This document shows, in pieces, positions 26,563 to 39,468 of a stretch of DNA of 64,000 bases (its first letter is position 1; each line of letters starts with the position of its first letter). The position numbers and the translations under genes were made by a program. The notes below the pieces were generated by a model. That model did not search any database. It was not told where the DNA came from and was given only the letters and a program-made list of their open reading frames with translations. This DNA is from Pontederia crassipes (lineage: Eukaryota; Streptophyta; Magnoliopsida; Commelinales; Pontederiaceae), in the NCBI GenBank assembly GCA_030549335.1, contig CM060189.1, positions 26,807,001-26,871,000 of the forward strand, written 5' to 3'.

Positions 26563-29500
26563 ATTTAAACGTCGTATGAATCGATCGTGAGAAAAATGGT
26601 CTCTGACATGTTTGCCAAGAGCGCCAAGAATGTGTGCCGCCAATGGTCAGAGGGGAGGAAAGGAGGAGGACGTTGCTGATGGAAGATGAAGTTGCTGACA
26701 GCGATAGTGCCCGAAGGGGGAGGATGGCAACTCTCGATCTGATTTGAGCTGTCCGTTGGATCTGTTGCACCAAATTTCAAAACTTGGATTGGAGAAAGAA
26801 AAAATTATCCGTTGGATCCGTTGGATTGTCGCATTTCAGAACGAGAAGCGGAACACCTTGATCAGGTCAAACTATTACAAACCTTTCCACCGTGAAACAA
26901 ATAAAAAAGCAATAACGAAATGAATGATCCTTTCACTTATTAATATTTTATTCATTTCGGAGGATTATTAATATTTTATTCATTTCAGAGGATTTTAACA
27001 TAAAAAATAATGATATTTTGTTCTTCTTTCTTTTGGAGCCTTTTGAATTATAAGAGTTTTTTAAAATACATATTATATTATAAGGTTAAAATGTCTGCGT
27101 TTTCTTTTACTTGCTTAAGAATGTAGGGCTCGGCCGAATTCCCATGTTTTGTAAGACTGAGGACAGCCCATTATATATTCCGGCAGTTCTTTTTTTCTCC
27201 CTTTTTTCAGAAGTATTATTTCATTTCTTAATCTCTGATCTAATCTGAAGCGGGACTCAAACCACTTTTGACTTGTTGATAAAGTTTGTTCATTTTACAT
27301 TTGATATTGTTAAATGTGTTATGGGAAAATTCAGATAAAGATGCTAATTAGGACTCATGAAAAGAGAAGATAATCTCTTCACATCCTTTTTGCACAAAGG
27401 TTCACCTTAAAATTTACCTAGATTTTTTTATTAAAACAAGATAGTGATTTCTATTAAAGGATTGAGTAACAAATTCTACAAATAGAATGCCTACATAAGA
27501 TAGTAATTTCATTTATTAAATTTATTTTATTATTTAACATTATTCTACCAAATCGAGTTTTGCTAACTACTACGTTCCATTTCTAACACTACGAAAAGAA
27601 CACACTACACAACTGATCACACCACCAGTACTAAGAACAACAATGAGAATATCTACTTAACTAAGCGTTGAGTATGCAACTATTTACAGCATGGCAGCAC
27701 TTCCCACATCATGAAGGCAGTGGCATAAGTTGCACTACATTTTCTTAAACTCTTACTGTAAGCTTATATATGATCAACAACTCCAAAAAGATCTTTAGCT
27801 CGCTTTCATGTTTCAAAATCTTCTCACTGTCGTCCATGAAAAGTAGGAATTGATAAAGGTTTCATGGCAGTCTCTAATTAGTCTCTTTAACCACAAAACA
27901 TTAAGGCATTGGACAATACAACATTAGTGCCATGTTTTTTGCTGCACCTAGAAAGTATAGTGTTACAACTTACAACAATATTCAAAGTTCATTGTGATGG
28001 TGAGGATCACGCTCTACACCCGGGTGTGGTGCATATATTCAGCATACCCATTTTGAAGCTTAATCAACCACCTTGTTTTCTCTAGACCTGCAGGCTTAAT
28101 TTGGTGCCAGCACTGAGCATTAATGGCTTAAGAGCCGAATCTTTAAATAGAGACTAATTAACCTGTCAATAATTTCATAAGATGATAAGTCATAATCTTG
28201 GCATTAAATGATCTACTCATGTCAAGAAGTTGACCTAGTCCACATATAATGCATTTTTTTTTTTGTTGCTGATATTCTTGACAAAGTGGGGCAACTCTTG
28301 CGCTGATTTATTGGAACATTTCTTGAAAGAGTCCTCAGAAACAACCATTTAAATGGTCAAAGAAGAATGATTCTCTCTTTGAGCAGAAGGTGGTCACAAC
28401 TGTGGTGTCTCACTGAGATTCTTCTTCACCTGTCAGTACGTAGCTGCCATTGTCAAAGTCTAGGCACAGTGAAGGTAAGAGTGGCAGTAGGTCATTGTTG
28501 AAGGATTTAATAGTTTTCATTTTTATTAACTTCTTTTTACCCTAATATATATAGCTGCTGCACGGAAGTAACAAACTTATTACTCTAATACATAGGTGAC
28601 AAACATCAGGATCATATATGATTACTTATAGGCCTAGCTAGGTTTTTGAATTATATCACAGCTTACATTGGGACACCATTAAATGCTCCTAGAAAAGGAT
28701 ATTGGAGCAACATATATTTTAATGTACATTTGTCGGCTCTTGATGGAGTGCATAATACCTTCATATTCTTGATTAATTTGCCAATGGTCCTCTGTAATTC
28801 TTAGATTTTAATTCTTAGGGCTGCAACGTACATTTATGATCAAGCTGCAAGTCTGGAAGTTGCAGTTGAAACTAATATGAACAATCCGCATCGGCGGATT
28901 TGTATACCAACATCCAAGTGTTTGGATTGTCCAAAAACGATGGCGAAAAGAATGATATGCATATCACTGGTGATTGGGGAGTTTGAGGCAGATTGCACAT
29001 AGTCTGAAGCTGTACACGGGGAAAAGGAAACACAAAAACGAAAATTGGACATGCATTGTATAATCCACCTGACCGGAATGTATGGTAACATAGTTGGGAA
29101 GCCTCTTGTAGGATTGTTGCCAATTATTCGATATTATGATAGAAATCATGATGAAACTTGCCTGCAGAAAGCGACTAATCCAAATACGTGTTACATGTCT
29201 CAAACAATTTTCTGGGGCCTCTTGATCTCTATCACAAGAATTCACCTTCACGTAAGAACATATTTCAGAACAGTCAATTTGCTTTTCTGTCGTGTGATAA
29301 TAAAGATATCTCATAAAAGATTCGTTAGTTGGACTCATTTCAAAAAGAGAGGAAGAATTCAAGGAAAGCATGCATGACAGAATGTGTGTGCGTGTGTATG
29401 TGTGTGAGAGAGAGAGAGAGAGCTAAGGCATGCATGACAGTGGGACCGTCCAGCCATGCAGTGGATGGACTAAGGCAGATGTCGAATCATAACTAATTAT

Positions 29501-31810
29501 CCTGTGATTGAGCAGAAATGATTTTTCTGTAATGAACATGACAAACTGGAAAAGGAAAAGGTAAAGATGCCAAAAACACAGGAAAGCATTTCAAGCAATG
29601 TCCACAGTCTTGGCAACAACTCTTTCTTGCACCCACGCTAAGATTGGCTTCTCATGCGAGGCCGGAGGATACCCTGTCACACTCTTCCTCCTAGACAGAA
29701 GAAAAAAAAGGCCTACTGCAACACGTCTCTTAGCTGAAGTCATAATATTCCATGAATTCTCACTCAACTAAAAAGGCCTCCATACATGACATAAGAACAA
29801 CAAAAGTAGAAACACGTACTTGTTATTATATCAGAAGAAAATGTTTGCATGCATTATGATTATGTAAGTTTAGTCTTGAACATGATTCAGGACATATATG
29901 TTACGAAAAGAGGGAGAGAAAAATCGCACGAAATATAAAAAAACGCGAAGAAAAAAAATGACGGCGACTCTTTGTTATGAAAAAACGGCGGCGGCTCTTT
30001 ATTATGGAATAACGGCGAGACCCCCGTAGGGGAATTCTGCTGAAGCGTCTGACTATGTAAGGAGACCAACTAGGTTCAGGTTCAAGGCATTATTAATAAT
30101 ATATTATTCTTTCAGTATGGGGAATACAGGAATTCTGAACAGTATCTGACTTCAATCCATGCTGGTTCGCAGGATAAGGACTGAATGAGTGGCTAGAACA
30201 TGAAAACCTTATCTTTCAACTAGTAGTTTTGAAGATTAAGATAGATGGTGCCATCGTGAGAAATTATGCCTAATTTGGGTTCTATTCTTGTTTAAAATTA
30301 GGCCTTGATGTTAAAATCCAAGGAATTTTTATCGAAAAGGACATGCCGACGGGCGCCATATATATATGTATATATATATGTTCATGACTAGTGATCAGAA
30401 ACAAAAGAAAAAAAGGTTTACTGAAGTGAGATTACTCGGCTGATTTGTAAACGTTTAGGTACAAGTTGGAAGGTGTAGGTTTTGGCTCTTGTGTTAACTT
30501 GAGCACTTTTGAATGGTCCAGTGATAAGTGTCATATCTCCAACCATAGTTCACGGTGCCTCCCAGATCAGCGTTCTGTACTATATATTGTTTATAAAAGG
30601 TCTTCTTGTTAACTTTTTGCTCAATCAAAAAATATGCATATAGGAAAGAGTCTTCTCTGTATATACACGTATGAATTGGACTTGTCCTAAATTTCCAGTG
30701 AACAAGTGGAGGATGAAGACATCTCCCTGAGGAATCAATGACAAATGACTGCTTAACTATGGATTAATTAATTTATAACTTGCAGGGGGAAAACTAGTTA
30801 AATATTCCTTTGCCAAAATTATTAAGAAATGTTGTGGATCTTGGAAAGGCATCAAATCTCATTAATTAGTCATGTAAATGTGAGACTTTGATGGGACAGT
30901 CTTGATAAGTACATTGTTTGTTGTATGAAGGACAATATTAACTATTGCCTCAGTAATATTTTCTGCTTTTGATTACCACAACAAAAAAGAAAAAAACTTC
31001 AATTTCATTGACATTCCATTATTAACACCTTGTCTACAATATAGACATAAAATTATCCTTTCAAAGAAAATCTGATACCATATGCTCTTATTGCAGAAAT
31101 TAATATTTGTTGCATTGATTAGTATGCATATGGGTAGTTAATTATCAAGAGGATGAAAGCATAATATTTGATGCCTGCAAGTGCAAGCCACATACACTCC
31201 AAGTACCTAGAAGATATAGAATGATGTGCCTTGGTCCACAACAATGACTCAAATCTTGTACACTTTGACTAATCACATTCTTGCATGCATTGTCGAGTCC
31301 CACAAGTTACCTGCTTCCGTATTCTGATTGATTTTTAAAAGCAATCGATGAATTATTAGCTCCCACATAGACATTTTGGTCAGTAAATTAACAAATCAAA
31401 GAATAGTGAACACTGGAACACTGCCAGTTATCCTGTGATTGCTTTGAAATATAATTCTCTAATGACCAATAAGTACTCATTCTCATAACCTCTACTAAAA
31501 TGGACTTCTAATCATACTCCAGTCTTCAAATAAAGCCCTTAGCTATATGCACTCTAGTTATATTTCCTGTAAATAAGAGAAGAAAGTAGATTATCAGAAA
31601 TCGTGATAAGATAAACATGATGAAAAAAAATCATCGAAACGGTTCGTTGAAATTTTCGAAGGGTCTTTTCTCGACCGTCGATATCTCATCTCAAAACGGC
31701 TAAATTCCTATTTCCCATCAGAAAATTTGTCAAAAAGACATATTTCTGATGAATTTTTTAAGGATAAATTCATCGAAAAATCACAAATTCATGGACTAAC
31801 CCCGCGTCCA
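26563..31810. other. long intergenic spacer, no gene seen
   Basis: About 5 kb without a supportable gene. A 31-bp direct duplication ('ttattaatattttattcatt'...) lies at 26,937-26,996, and a (GT)n/(GA)n tract at about 29,384-29,421. Overlapping open frames at 28,840-29,377 on both strands show no family features. Part of the right side should hold upstream regulatory DNA of the zinc-finger gene. Confidence 0.5.
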
Positions 31811-31817
31811 TGAGTTG

Positions 31818-31925
31818 TTTCCACACACCAAAACTAGGTTTCATCTTTTTTCTACCGTAGTTCTTATTGAATTCAATAAGAACTGCAGTAGAAGAAAAGA
31901 TAAAACCTCATTTTGGTGCGTGGAA
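31818..31925. repeat. 108-bp near-perfect palindrome (hairpin)
   Basis: Two arms of about 54 bp pair across an axis at 31,871/31,872 (centre ATTGAATTCAAT). Left arm words 'ccacacaccaaaact', 'tttcatctttttt' and 'gttcttattgaa' are answered on the right by 'ttcaataagaac', 'aaaagataaaa' and 'ttttggtgcgtgg', with only a few mismatches. There is essentially no loop. It could be a foldback MITE relic or a small-RNA-producing hairpin. The sequence just upstream (31,630-31,800) has further short inverted repeats such as catcagaaa/tttctgatg. Confidence 0.7.
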
Positions 31926-32527
31926 AGAGGCTGGTCCAAATGTTAGTTAGAATTCAGATTCACTCTGAAAATTAGTTACTATATATACTTATACAATTAT
32001 ATAAACGATGACTACAAGAAGTATAATACATACATATATATATTATATATATATGTATGTATATATATGTATATATACATATATACATATATGTGTGTGT
32101 GTTCTAGATCAAAATTTCCTCTTGAATTATGATCAAACTTTAAAGTTAATTTGAATTAGTCTACCTATACCTTGAATTACGACTCGGTAAGTTTACTTTG
32201 ACACAAGGTATGTATTTATGTGGATATATATAGGTATATGTAGTTGTCACTTGAGAATTCAACTGGAGTTTTCCTAGGTTAAGACCACCGAAGAGAGCTG
32301 AATAAAATAAATATAATTACACAAACTGCATGCATGCCTAGACTAAATTCTGCCAGAAAAGCCAGAAGTCACCACCCTCGGGGCTACCTCAATTTTGATT
32401 ATAGAATTAAGGAGACTTTTTGGACCAAGCTCATATTCTAGAATCACAAATCCATCTCTAGCTAATAGCTAAGGTGGAGATAATAGATACATAGACACCC
32501 CTCCTCCATCCAATCCAACTTTCTAAC
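31926..32527. other. upstream region of the SUPERMAN-like gene
   Basis: Contains an interrupted (TA)n/(TATG)n tract at 32,030-32,100 and otherwise AT-rich promoter-like DNA. No gene seen. Confidence 0.5.
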
Positions 32528-32535
32528 TTTATACA
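32528..32535 (+). promoter_or_regulatory. TATA-like box of the SUPERMAN-like gene
   Basis: TTTATACA lies about 65 bp upstream of the ATG at 32,597, giving a predicted leader of about 40 nt. The match to TATAAA is imperfect. Confidence 0.35.
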
Positions 32536-32596
32536 TCTGCCTGCAAGCATAAAAGCAGTTCCCTCCAGCAATTTGATCCTTAATTTCCTCTCTGGC

Positions 32597-33430
32597 ATGG
32601 ACCAGTCCAAATATTGTTTGCAGCCAAGAAGTAGGTTGCCGGAGAGAACTGGACTTGGCCTCCGAATGCTCCATGCGAGCCCTGCAGCTGGTTCTTTCTA
32701 CTACGTCGAGTCCTGGGAAGAACGAGCCTTCGCAGAGGACTCCGCAGGCCTCTTAGGTGGCTGCACATGGCCTCCGAGGTCTTATACGTGCAGCTTCTGC
32801 CACCGAGAGTTCCGGTCGGCGCAGGCGCTGGGTGGCCACATGAACGTGCACCGGAGGGACCGAGCCAGGCTCAAGCAGTCCACCAGCTCGGAGAGTGATG
32901 GTACTGCTACTACTACTACTGCTACTACCGATCACGACCACCACCGGAGTTCCTGCAAAGACATGAGCCCAAGCGATCCCCGCCGGATCTCTTTGGCGTA
33001 TGATGCTGAACCCACGTCGTACCCTAACTATTACACCACTCTTGTGGCGTCCTCTCTCTCATCAAACACCTTGCTTTCCCCCTCCTTCTCATCATCCGAA
33101 ACCCAAGAGAAACATGAGGTACCAAAGAATATTAATAATAAACCACGGCACGAGCTGAAGCGTGAAGGGAACCACACCTTGAGGGAAGCGGATTACCGCA
33201 TGCCAAGATATCCATGTCGAGATGACCAGGAGTTCGTCAGCATCAAGAGGCAGCGGATTGGCGAGTTGTTTCCTCTCTTAGCTGACACCGGTGCCGCGTC
33301 CCCGTCCAGTTCAAGCATCAAGCCAGAGAGGCGAACTGAGGTACTCAAACTTAGCACCACTGCTGTGGAAGAATTAGATCTTGAGCTTAGGCTTGGATGC
33401 TCTTCCAACTGCAAAGTTGTTCTTTGTTGA
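32597..33430 (+). CDS. SUPERMAN-like C2H2 zinc-finger repressor
   Basis: Single-exon gene for a 277-residue nuclear transcription factor of the SUPERMAN/RABBIT EARS/ZFP10-11 group. These proteins repress target genes in flower and lateral-organ development. One C2H2 finger lies at residues 63-85 (CSFC...[10 protein letters not shown]), preceded by the family's WPPRSYTC and followed by the basic HRRDRARL stretch. The middle is Ser/Thr-rich, with a run of Thr/Ala at about 108-120. The C-terminus carries an EAR-type repression motif, LDLELRLG (260-267). Start choice: the frame is open to 32,573, but that codon is TTG. The ATG at 32,597 has G at -3 and +4 and begins MDQSKY, like family starts. 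Domain order, finger spacing and the EAR position are all intact. The exact orthologue (SUP, RBE or ZFP10/11 type) is not decided. Confidence 0.93.
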   Translation: MDQSKYCLQPRSRLPERTGLGLRMLHASPAAGSFYYVESWEERAFAEDSAGLLGGCTWPPRSYTCSFCHREFRSAQALGGHMNVHRRDRARLKQSTSSESDGTATTTTATTDHDHHRSSCKDMSPSDPRRISLAYDAEPTSYPNYYTTLVASSLSSNTLLSPSFSSSETQEKHEVPKNINNKPRHELKREGNHTLREADYRMPRYPCRDDQEFVSIKRQRIGELFPLLADTGAASPSSSSIKPERRTEVLKLSTTAVEELDLELRLGCSSNCKVVLC

Positions 33431-35851
33431 ATTGATCATCATTCTACATGCTGTACTGTTTGTACCCTGTACGTATCTCTTCCTGTTACAGTTTTCCGCG
33501 CTTTGCTTTGCTCATTTGCTTTCCGCCAGATCATCTGTGTCATCTCTTATAGCCGATCGAAAAACTGTTATAAATAACACAGAATGTGCCCGATGTCATG
33601 TGAACTTTATGCCATGGAATGAATTGAAAAGATGTTTTCCTTTGGGTTACAAGCTGTTATAACCTCGGTTCTTGAAAGCCATCGACTAACAATTAATGGA
33701 CAGACCTCTAATTTATGCTTATGGTTAAACCACACATGCAAACATTGAAATATAACGATACGATGTCTTGCAAATATATATGACATTGATATCATTGTAG
33801 CAGATGAAATAACGAAAGGCTACTTGAAATTTCTCTCATTTGTCAACTGAAAGACTCAAACATTTGCTCAGCTTATAGGGACAAATTCTAGTAGATTAAT
33901 ACTCTTAAGTCATACAATATCAGTGCTATCTCGTCCTTCAGTCTTAATTTGTCATCGGAATCAATGCTTTTTATTAGGTATACATCTGATCATCAAAAGG
34001 ATTCATCTTCTATGCCTCATAGTTGCATGTTCTTTCGATTCGAGATCTTAGCTAGTGAGCAGAAACTATCTACTTCTTGTATATGTATGTATGTATTTAC
34101 AAGAAAATTCAATGATTAAGTGATTTAGGTTATACATATAATGAACAACTCGTTTTTGCGACTAAGATTTGCCCAACTCCATATATGTGATACAGAGTTG
34201 AAAGTGCTTGAGAGTATCTGTTGCATGCCCTAGACATGAACGGATCATATGCACTTAACTAGCATATGCATGTCGACATGCTTTCTGGCAGTAATACCTG
34301 ACTGTTTATACCTGCATGCACGTTCAATTTGTTCACTTCCTCAGACCCATCAACATGAAATAATTTAACTTTGAGAAGCATAAATTTGAATATATTTAGT
34401 ACTACTTATAGCATCTTATGTTAATTATATTACTGATAGGAATGAAACAACCGCTTTCTACGCTCATTTTGTTTCTTATGTTGCAAGTATTGGATCCGGA
34501 CATGATCTGACAGGAAAATAACTTGGCACTAGCCAAAAGAAACACACAGAATCTAGCTATCTAAAAACTATATATATATATATATATTATATAGATATAT
34601 ATATATATATACATATATAATAGCCCTAGCTAGCTCTAATTTATTGTTAGAGGAATTGCAGCTCTTGGAGTTTAATGATCCATTCGTGAAGATCAACAGC
34701 CGGTGGCGGCTCTTGAGACCTCACCCTATATAAGGTGTCTTGATTATAGATTAATTAATATTAATAATATTAAATAATTATTAAGCCTCAACATTTTAAG
34801 ATATTTATTAGTTTAAAATTGCGGATGTATATGTATATATGTTATCCTCATTTTTAATATAATTAATCTAAATCATAATTATCATTTTAATTCAATATTC
34901 TTTTCATATTTAATTTAATCTCAACAATCAATAATAGTTCAAATATTTTTTCTCATAATTAATCAAATGATAGTTTCATTAATTTGCTTCAGCATCAATA
35001 TTTCTCTAACTACAGTTTAAAATTTATTTCTTATTTACTATCTTCATAAATTAATTATTTTTAGAGATATAATCATAATGTTCATGTAAAAAAATATAAT
35101 CATGTAAAACAATTATAATTTCGTCAAAAGGCTTTCGGATCCCTGAGACAACCTTGAGAACAGCAACAAAAACTCAGCAATTTGTTTGATATTGCTTAGA
35201 CTAACTATACTTATATAATTAGTTAAACCTCCTAAGCTTCAATGCACTGCCTAGTTAATAAGTTGGAGCTTATAGAAATGGCATTTTGGATGAGCACCAC
35301 ATTGAGCAACTATGGAGTTAATTTATATACATGCACTAACAATTGAGAAATGACATCCTACACATTATCTTAATTATGATTCTTCTCAGTGTTTGGAGAG
35401 GAATAACTGCACATGGTGTGTGACTTGTGAGCAGAATTCAGCAGAGAATGTGGAACAGTGCCTGCCCTGGTGTATTTATGTGGTTAACAAATTAAAGGAT
35501 AAATCATGGATTACTTGTTCAATTAATTAAATGTTATGGGTCTCACTCTCCACTGTTCAGCTCGTGACAATACGCACTACCCACACAAAATGCCTTCTTG
35601 ATGAAAAAAAGAAAAAAAAAAGAATTTACTGATCATGCTTGAAAACGACAAAATTATTCTTCCACGTTGAAACAAGTATATATTTTTTATATATATCTTG
35701 AATGATTAAAGTTAAACAATAGATCTAAATTCCAATGGACCGGAGTATTAATTCAAATATCTATATAATGATGTTTCGAGTGACGTATATATACGTATAA
35801 TATATATATATATATCGAACTATTAAAAATGTATTAAACCGGAGTACATAT
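33431..35851. other. intergenic spacer between convergent genes
   Basis: AT-rich, with (TA)n stretches at 34,570-34,617 and 35,792-35,815. It holds the 3' flanks of the zinc-finger gene (plus) and the glycosyltransferase (minus). No further gene seen. Confidence 0.5.
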
Positions 35852-37774
35852 CTATCTAATTTGATTAAGGTGGCGTTCGAGAGTTGCTTCGTTCAATGCT
35901 TCGCCCTGCATGCAACTCCTCAACCTGATTTGTATGAAATTTCTCCCCTTCTCATGCACCACATTACAGCATTCCCTTCTCCTTCCATTCTGTCGCCAGA
36001 AAATTAAAATATTCCACTTAGTACCCATTAAATTATATTACAAGTACAGGACTCGTAAAAAAACGTAGCATTTAAAATCTTTCAGATATTGCTATTAAAT
36101 CAAACTTAATTCCCCACTTTAACTTTGGTTTCCAAATTTATAAACTTGGAAAGTAGTTTGGAAAGAGGGAGTGGGGAAGGCCCATTTTATGATTGGACCT
36201 AAGGTAATGGAGGCCCATTAAGTCACGTAAATATATAAACTGTACTTACCCACTGGAGCTTGGTCACCGGCGAGACCACCTCAACCCGAGACACGGAGTT
36301 GGCAGAGCGATTCCTGCAGGCCGCCGGCGTCGGCAAGCTCCTCGCATATTCGGTGACGAAGACGCGCCTGGAACCGTCGACACGTTTGGCTCCCGAGAAG
36401 AAGAAGAAGTGCGGAACCTCGCATGGTTCCTTGGGCGGCGGCCGCACGTTAAACATGAACGGAGGGTTCGCCTTGCCGTAGAGCCACGGCTGGAACGTCT
36501 GCAGTGGAATCTGCAGGAAGCTGGGCGGATGTATCTCCTCATAGATCTGGACAGAGTAGCCCCAGGACACGGACAGGGACCAGTTGCGCCGGGTCTCGTA
36601 GCACACGGTCTGCTGCAGCAGCCGGGACGAGTCGAGGCGCGCGGCGTCCGTGAGGCGCCGGAGAGCGTCGTAGCGGGTCATGGACGGGAAGATGGGGTTG
36701 AAGTCGTCGAGGTGGTGGAAGGAGAGGACGGGAGCTTGAGGATGAGCCGACAGGAGGCCGGATATGTCGCCACGGAGATCTAACTGCATGCAAACACAAC
36801 GTATCATATGAGAGGGAACTCTAAGTGAAAAATAATGACAAATACATCTATTATTATTTTTATTGTTAGATTCTATAAATATTCACCTGATGGAATCCGG
36901 GCAATCTTGTAAGGGAAACTCCAAGATCCGCCATGCAAGATTGTATGACGTGATCGCTGCCGTAGAGGTCGGGGTACCTCTTGATGCAGCCGTCGAGTAT
37001 CCTTGAGAGCTCCCGCGCCAGCGGGTAGCTGATGGCCATCCCGGCGCCGCCGAACGCCATCGCGAACGAGTGCTCGTAGTTCTGCCCCACGGACTCGGAC
37101 ACGCCCCCGATGTAGTGGTAGCCATGGTGGTCGTAGCCCGCAAGCACGTCCACCAGGTTGTCGACGAAGAGGAGCGTGTCATCGTCGGCCGTCACGAACC
37201 ACCGCGCGTGCGGCAGCCGCAGCTTGAAGGCCTGGAGGACCACCCTCGTCATCCGGATGGCAAACGGCATCTCGTGCCTGTCGTAGGCTGCGAAGCGGGA
37301 GACGTTCTCGTCGACCCTGTAAGGAGGGGATGTGGACGGCCACTGGCGGCTGAGGCGCCCGGTCGGCGGGCGGTCGAGCCACACGAAGCCGCGGGTCACG
37401 TTGGGGCGCCACCACAGCTCGACGTAGCGGCCTCGCTGCTGCCATGAGCTCGCGGAGCCGGAGACGCCGAATACTATGTGGCTGATGTTGGTTCTGGTCA
37501 TGGCCACGTCCGAGCTGCTGCCTTGTGCTGACACATTGTTGCGACGTCCAAAATGGTACATGAGTGTTTTGTACGGATCAAAAGGATTGAGGTTGCCGTA
37601 AAAGGAGTCGAGGGCGTAGAAGGAGAAGAACAAGATTGAAGTGCACAGGATCAAGTGCGCTTTGCATGAGCTCGCTACGTGTTTGTATTCGGCCGACTCT
37701 GTGGAGCGCCTGCTCCGAACTGCGGACGGGACGGCCATGGCGGCAGATCGCGTTGCAGAAAGTTCGCTGGCCAT
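35852..37774 (-). CDS. DUF604/GT31-like Golgi glycosyltransferase (3 exons)
   Basis: Predicted 519-residue type II membrane protein of the plant DUF604 (Fringe-related, beta-1,3-glycosyltransferase-like) family. Exons on the minus strand: 37774-36887, 36783-36250, 35989-35852; all are GT-AG with phase 0. A membrane anchor lies at residues about 39-58, then a lumenal domain with the metal-binding DDD (197-199, in WFVTADDDT). Family blocks such as SFAMAFGGAGMAIS, YGSDHVIQSC and LPGFHQ follow. Exon 2 gives QQTVCYETRRNWSLSVSWGY. Exon 3 is only 45 residues and includes RRRECCNVV and IQIRLRSC, the family's usual Cys-rich tail. Start choice: an in-frame ATG at 37,972 would add 66 residues, but its context is poor (C at -3 and +4). 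The ATG at 37,774 has G at both and gives the usual short cytoplasmic tail. Donor and acceptor sugars are unknown. Confidence 0.9.
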
Positions 37775-39409
37775 GCCGCGAGAACTTTCTGCATGCAGCG
37801 AGCTCGTTATCAACGGAAGTTTAATATAGAAGAGATATCTTAATGCGAGCGGGAGAGTGAGAAATGTGTGCAGTGCGGCCGGAGCTGATCGATCATGTGA
37901 ACGCTGGGACTGGCGTTTAAGTCGCAGTATAAATTCGGAATATTTGGCAATGGACGTTATCAGACTTCGCATGAGGAAAGAAAAAACTAATAAATTAGAG
38001 GATTTTGTTACAGTTTAATTTAAATAGGTAAATTAATTATTTTTAATTTCCTGATGTCTTGAGTTGATTGATAAAAACAAGTGAACTAATTTTGTGAGGA
38101 TGCGAATTGAACAACGAGAGCCCTTCACACCTTCTAACTGAACATAATTTGAATATAGTTTTCAATGTTCTTGATGGCTCATCTAATTTTTCAACATAAT
38201 ATTAGAGCACAATCATGAGATCGTCTCAGAATGAAGAGTTAAATCACTACAATATTCTTTGCAAGAGTTAGAATTTTAAAATTATTGATAATTCCTAAGG
38301 TTAATTCCTTAAACATAGCGATGTTCTGCGTTTAATTCCCTATCTTCATTTTAATTCATCCGTCTACTTTTATTAAATTTTTTATTTTTTATTTATTAAA
38401 AAATAAACTATCCTTCTTTCATATCTTCTAATAATTAAAAGTTTAAAATAATATATATATATAATAATAATAAAAAAATGTGTGCTGGCACGCTTGCATG
38501 TGGTCACCTCCTTTGAGAGAAGATATGAGAGAAGGATAATTTGGTCTTTTAATAAATAGAAAAATAGAAAAAAAATAATAGTAGGTGGATGGACAAAAGT
38601 GAAGATTGTGTTATAGTTTAGAGGAGCATAAGTACATATATTAGAGCTAGACACAAAAAAAAATCGCTATAGTTCAAAAAATATTTAAGAAATTAATATA
38701 GAAGTGAAAGTAGAATCAGTGAATTTTTTTTGGTTGGCTAACACTGGAAGTAGATGCTAAAGACTGTACTATCTAACCTCGGGGCGCATGTCTAACGGTG
38801 ATAGGTGCAGGAAGATGAAAAATTGAATTTAAAACCTGATTTAAAAGCGGATTCACTCCAACTCCTATTTGTGATAACTCTGTCTCGAAATCAATAGGTT
38901 ACACATGGGATTAGGGTTGAAAATAATATGGATATATCAATGGCTATTTTTTAAGTCATTTTTAAATTAAAAAATTATTCTAAAAGCATTTAACAAAATA
39001 AAAGTCACCCTCTAACTAATCAATTTTTTCGATGGTTTTTTTGGATCATACTTTTGTATAATTATATTTTAAGAAATATATGTATACACTAAAATTAATA
39101 TAAAAATATTTTATTTTATAACCAAATATAAAATATACTACTAGAATTTTGAAGTTACCAAATTAGAGCACCCTAATACTACTAGAATAAATTCTTATTA
39201 CACAATATTCGTCAATCAACCTACTTTAACTACCTTAAATTTCATGTGTTGCACATTCCTTATATCATAATATATATACAAAAAAGAGAAATTAAAAAAT
39301 GGAAAAGCCTAGAGAGTTGAAGAATGACAATAACCAATTTGGTCCCGAGGTAAGGAATAACCTGTTACACCACCCGCCTTCAGCTATTCCCCTCCTTGCA
39401 GTTAAGTTA

Positions 39410-39468
<59 letters not shown>

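Noticed and set aside
28840-29377. Overlapping 83-135-codon frames on both strands
   Set aside because: They compete with each other, lack motifs, and some start at non-ATG codons.
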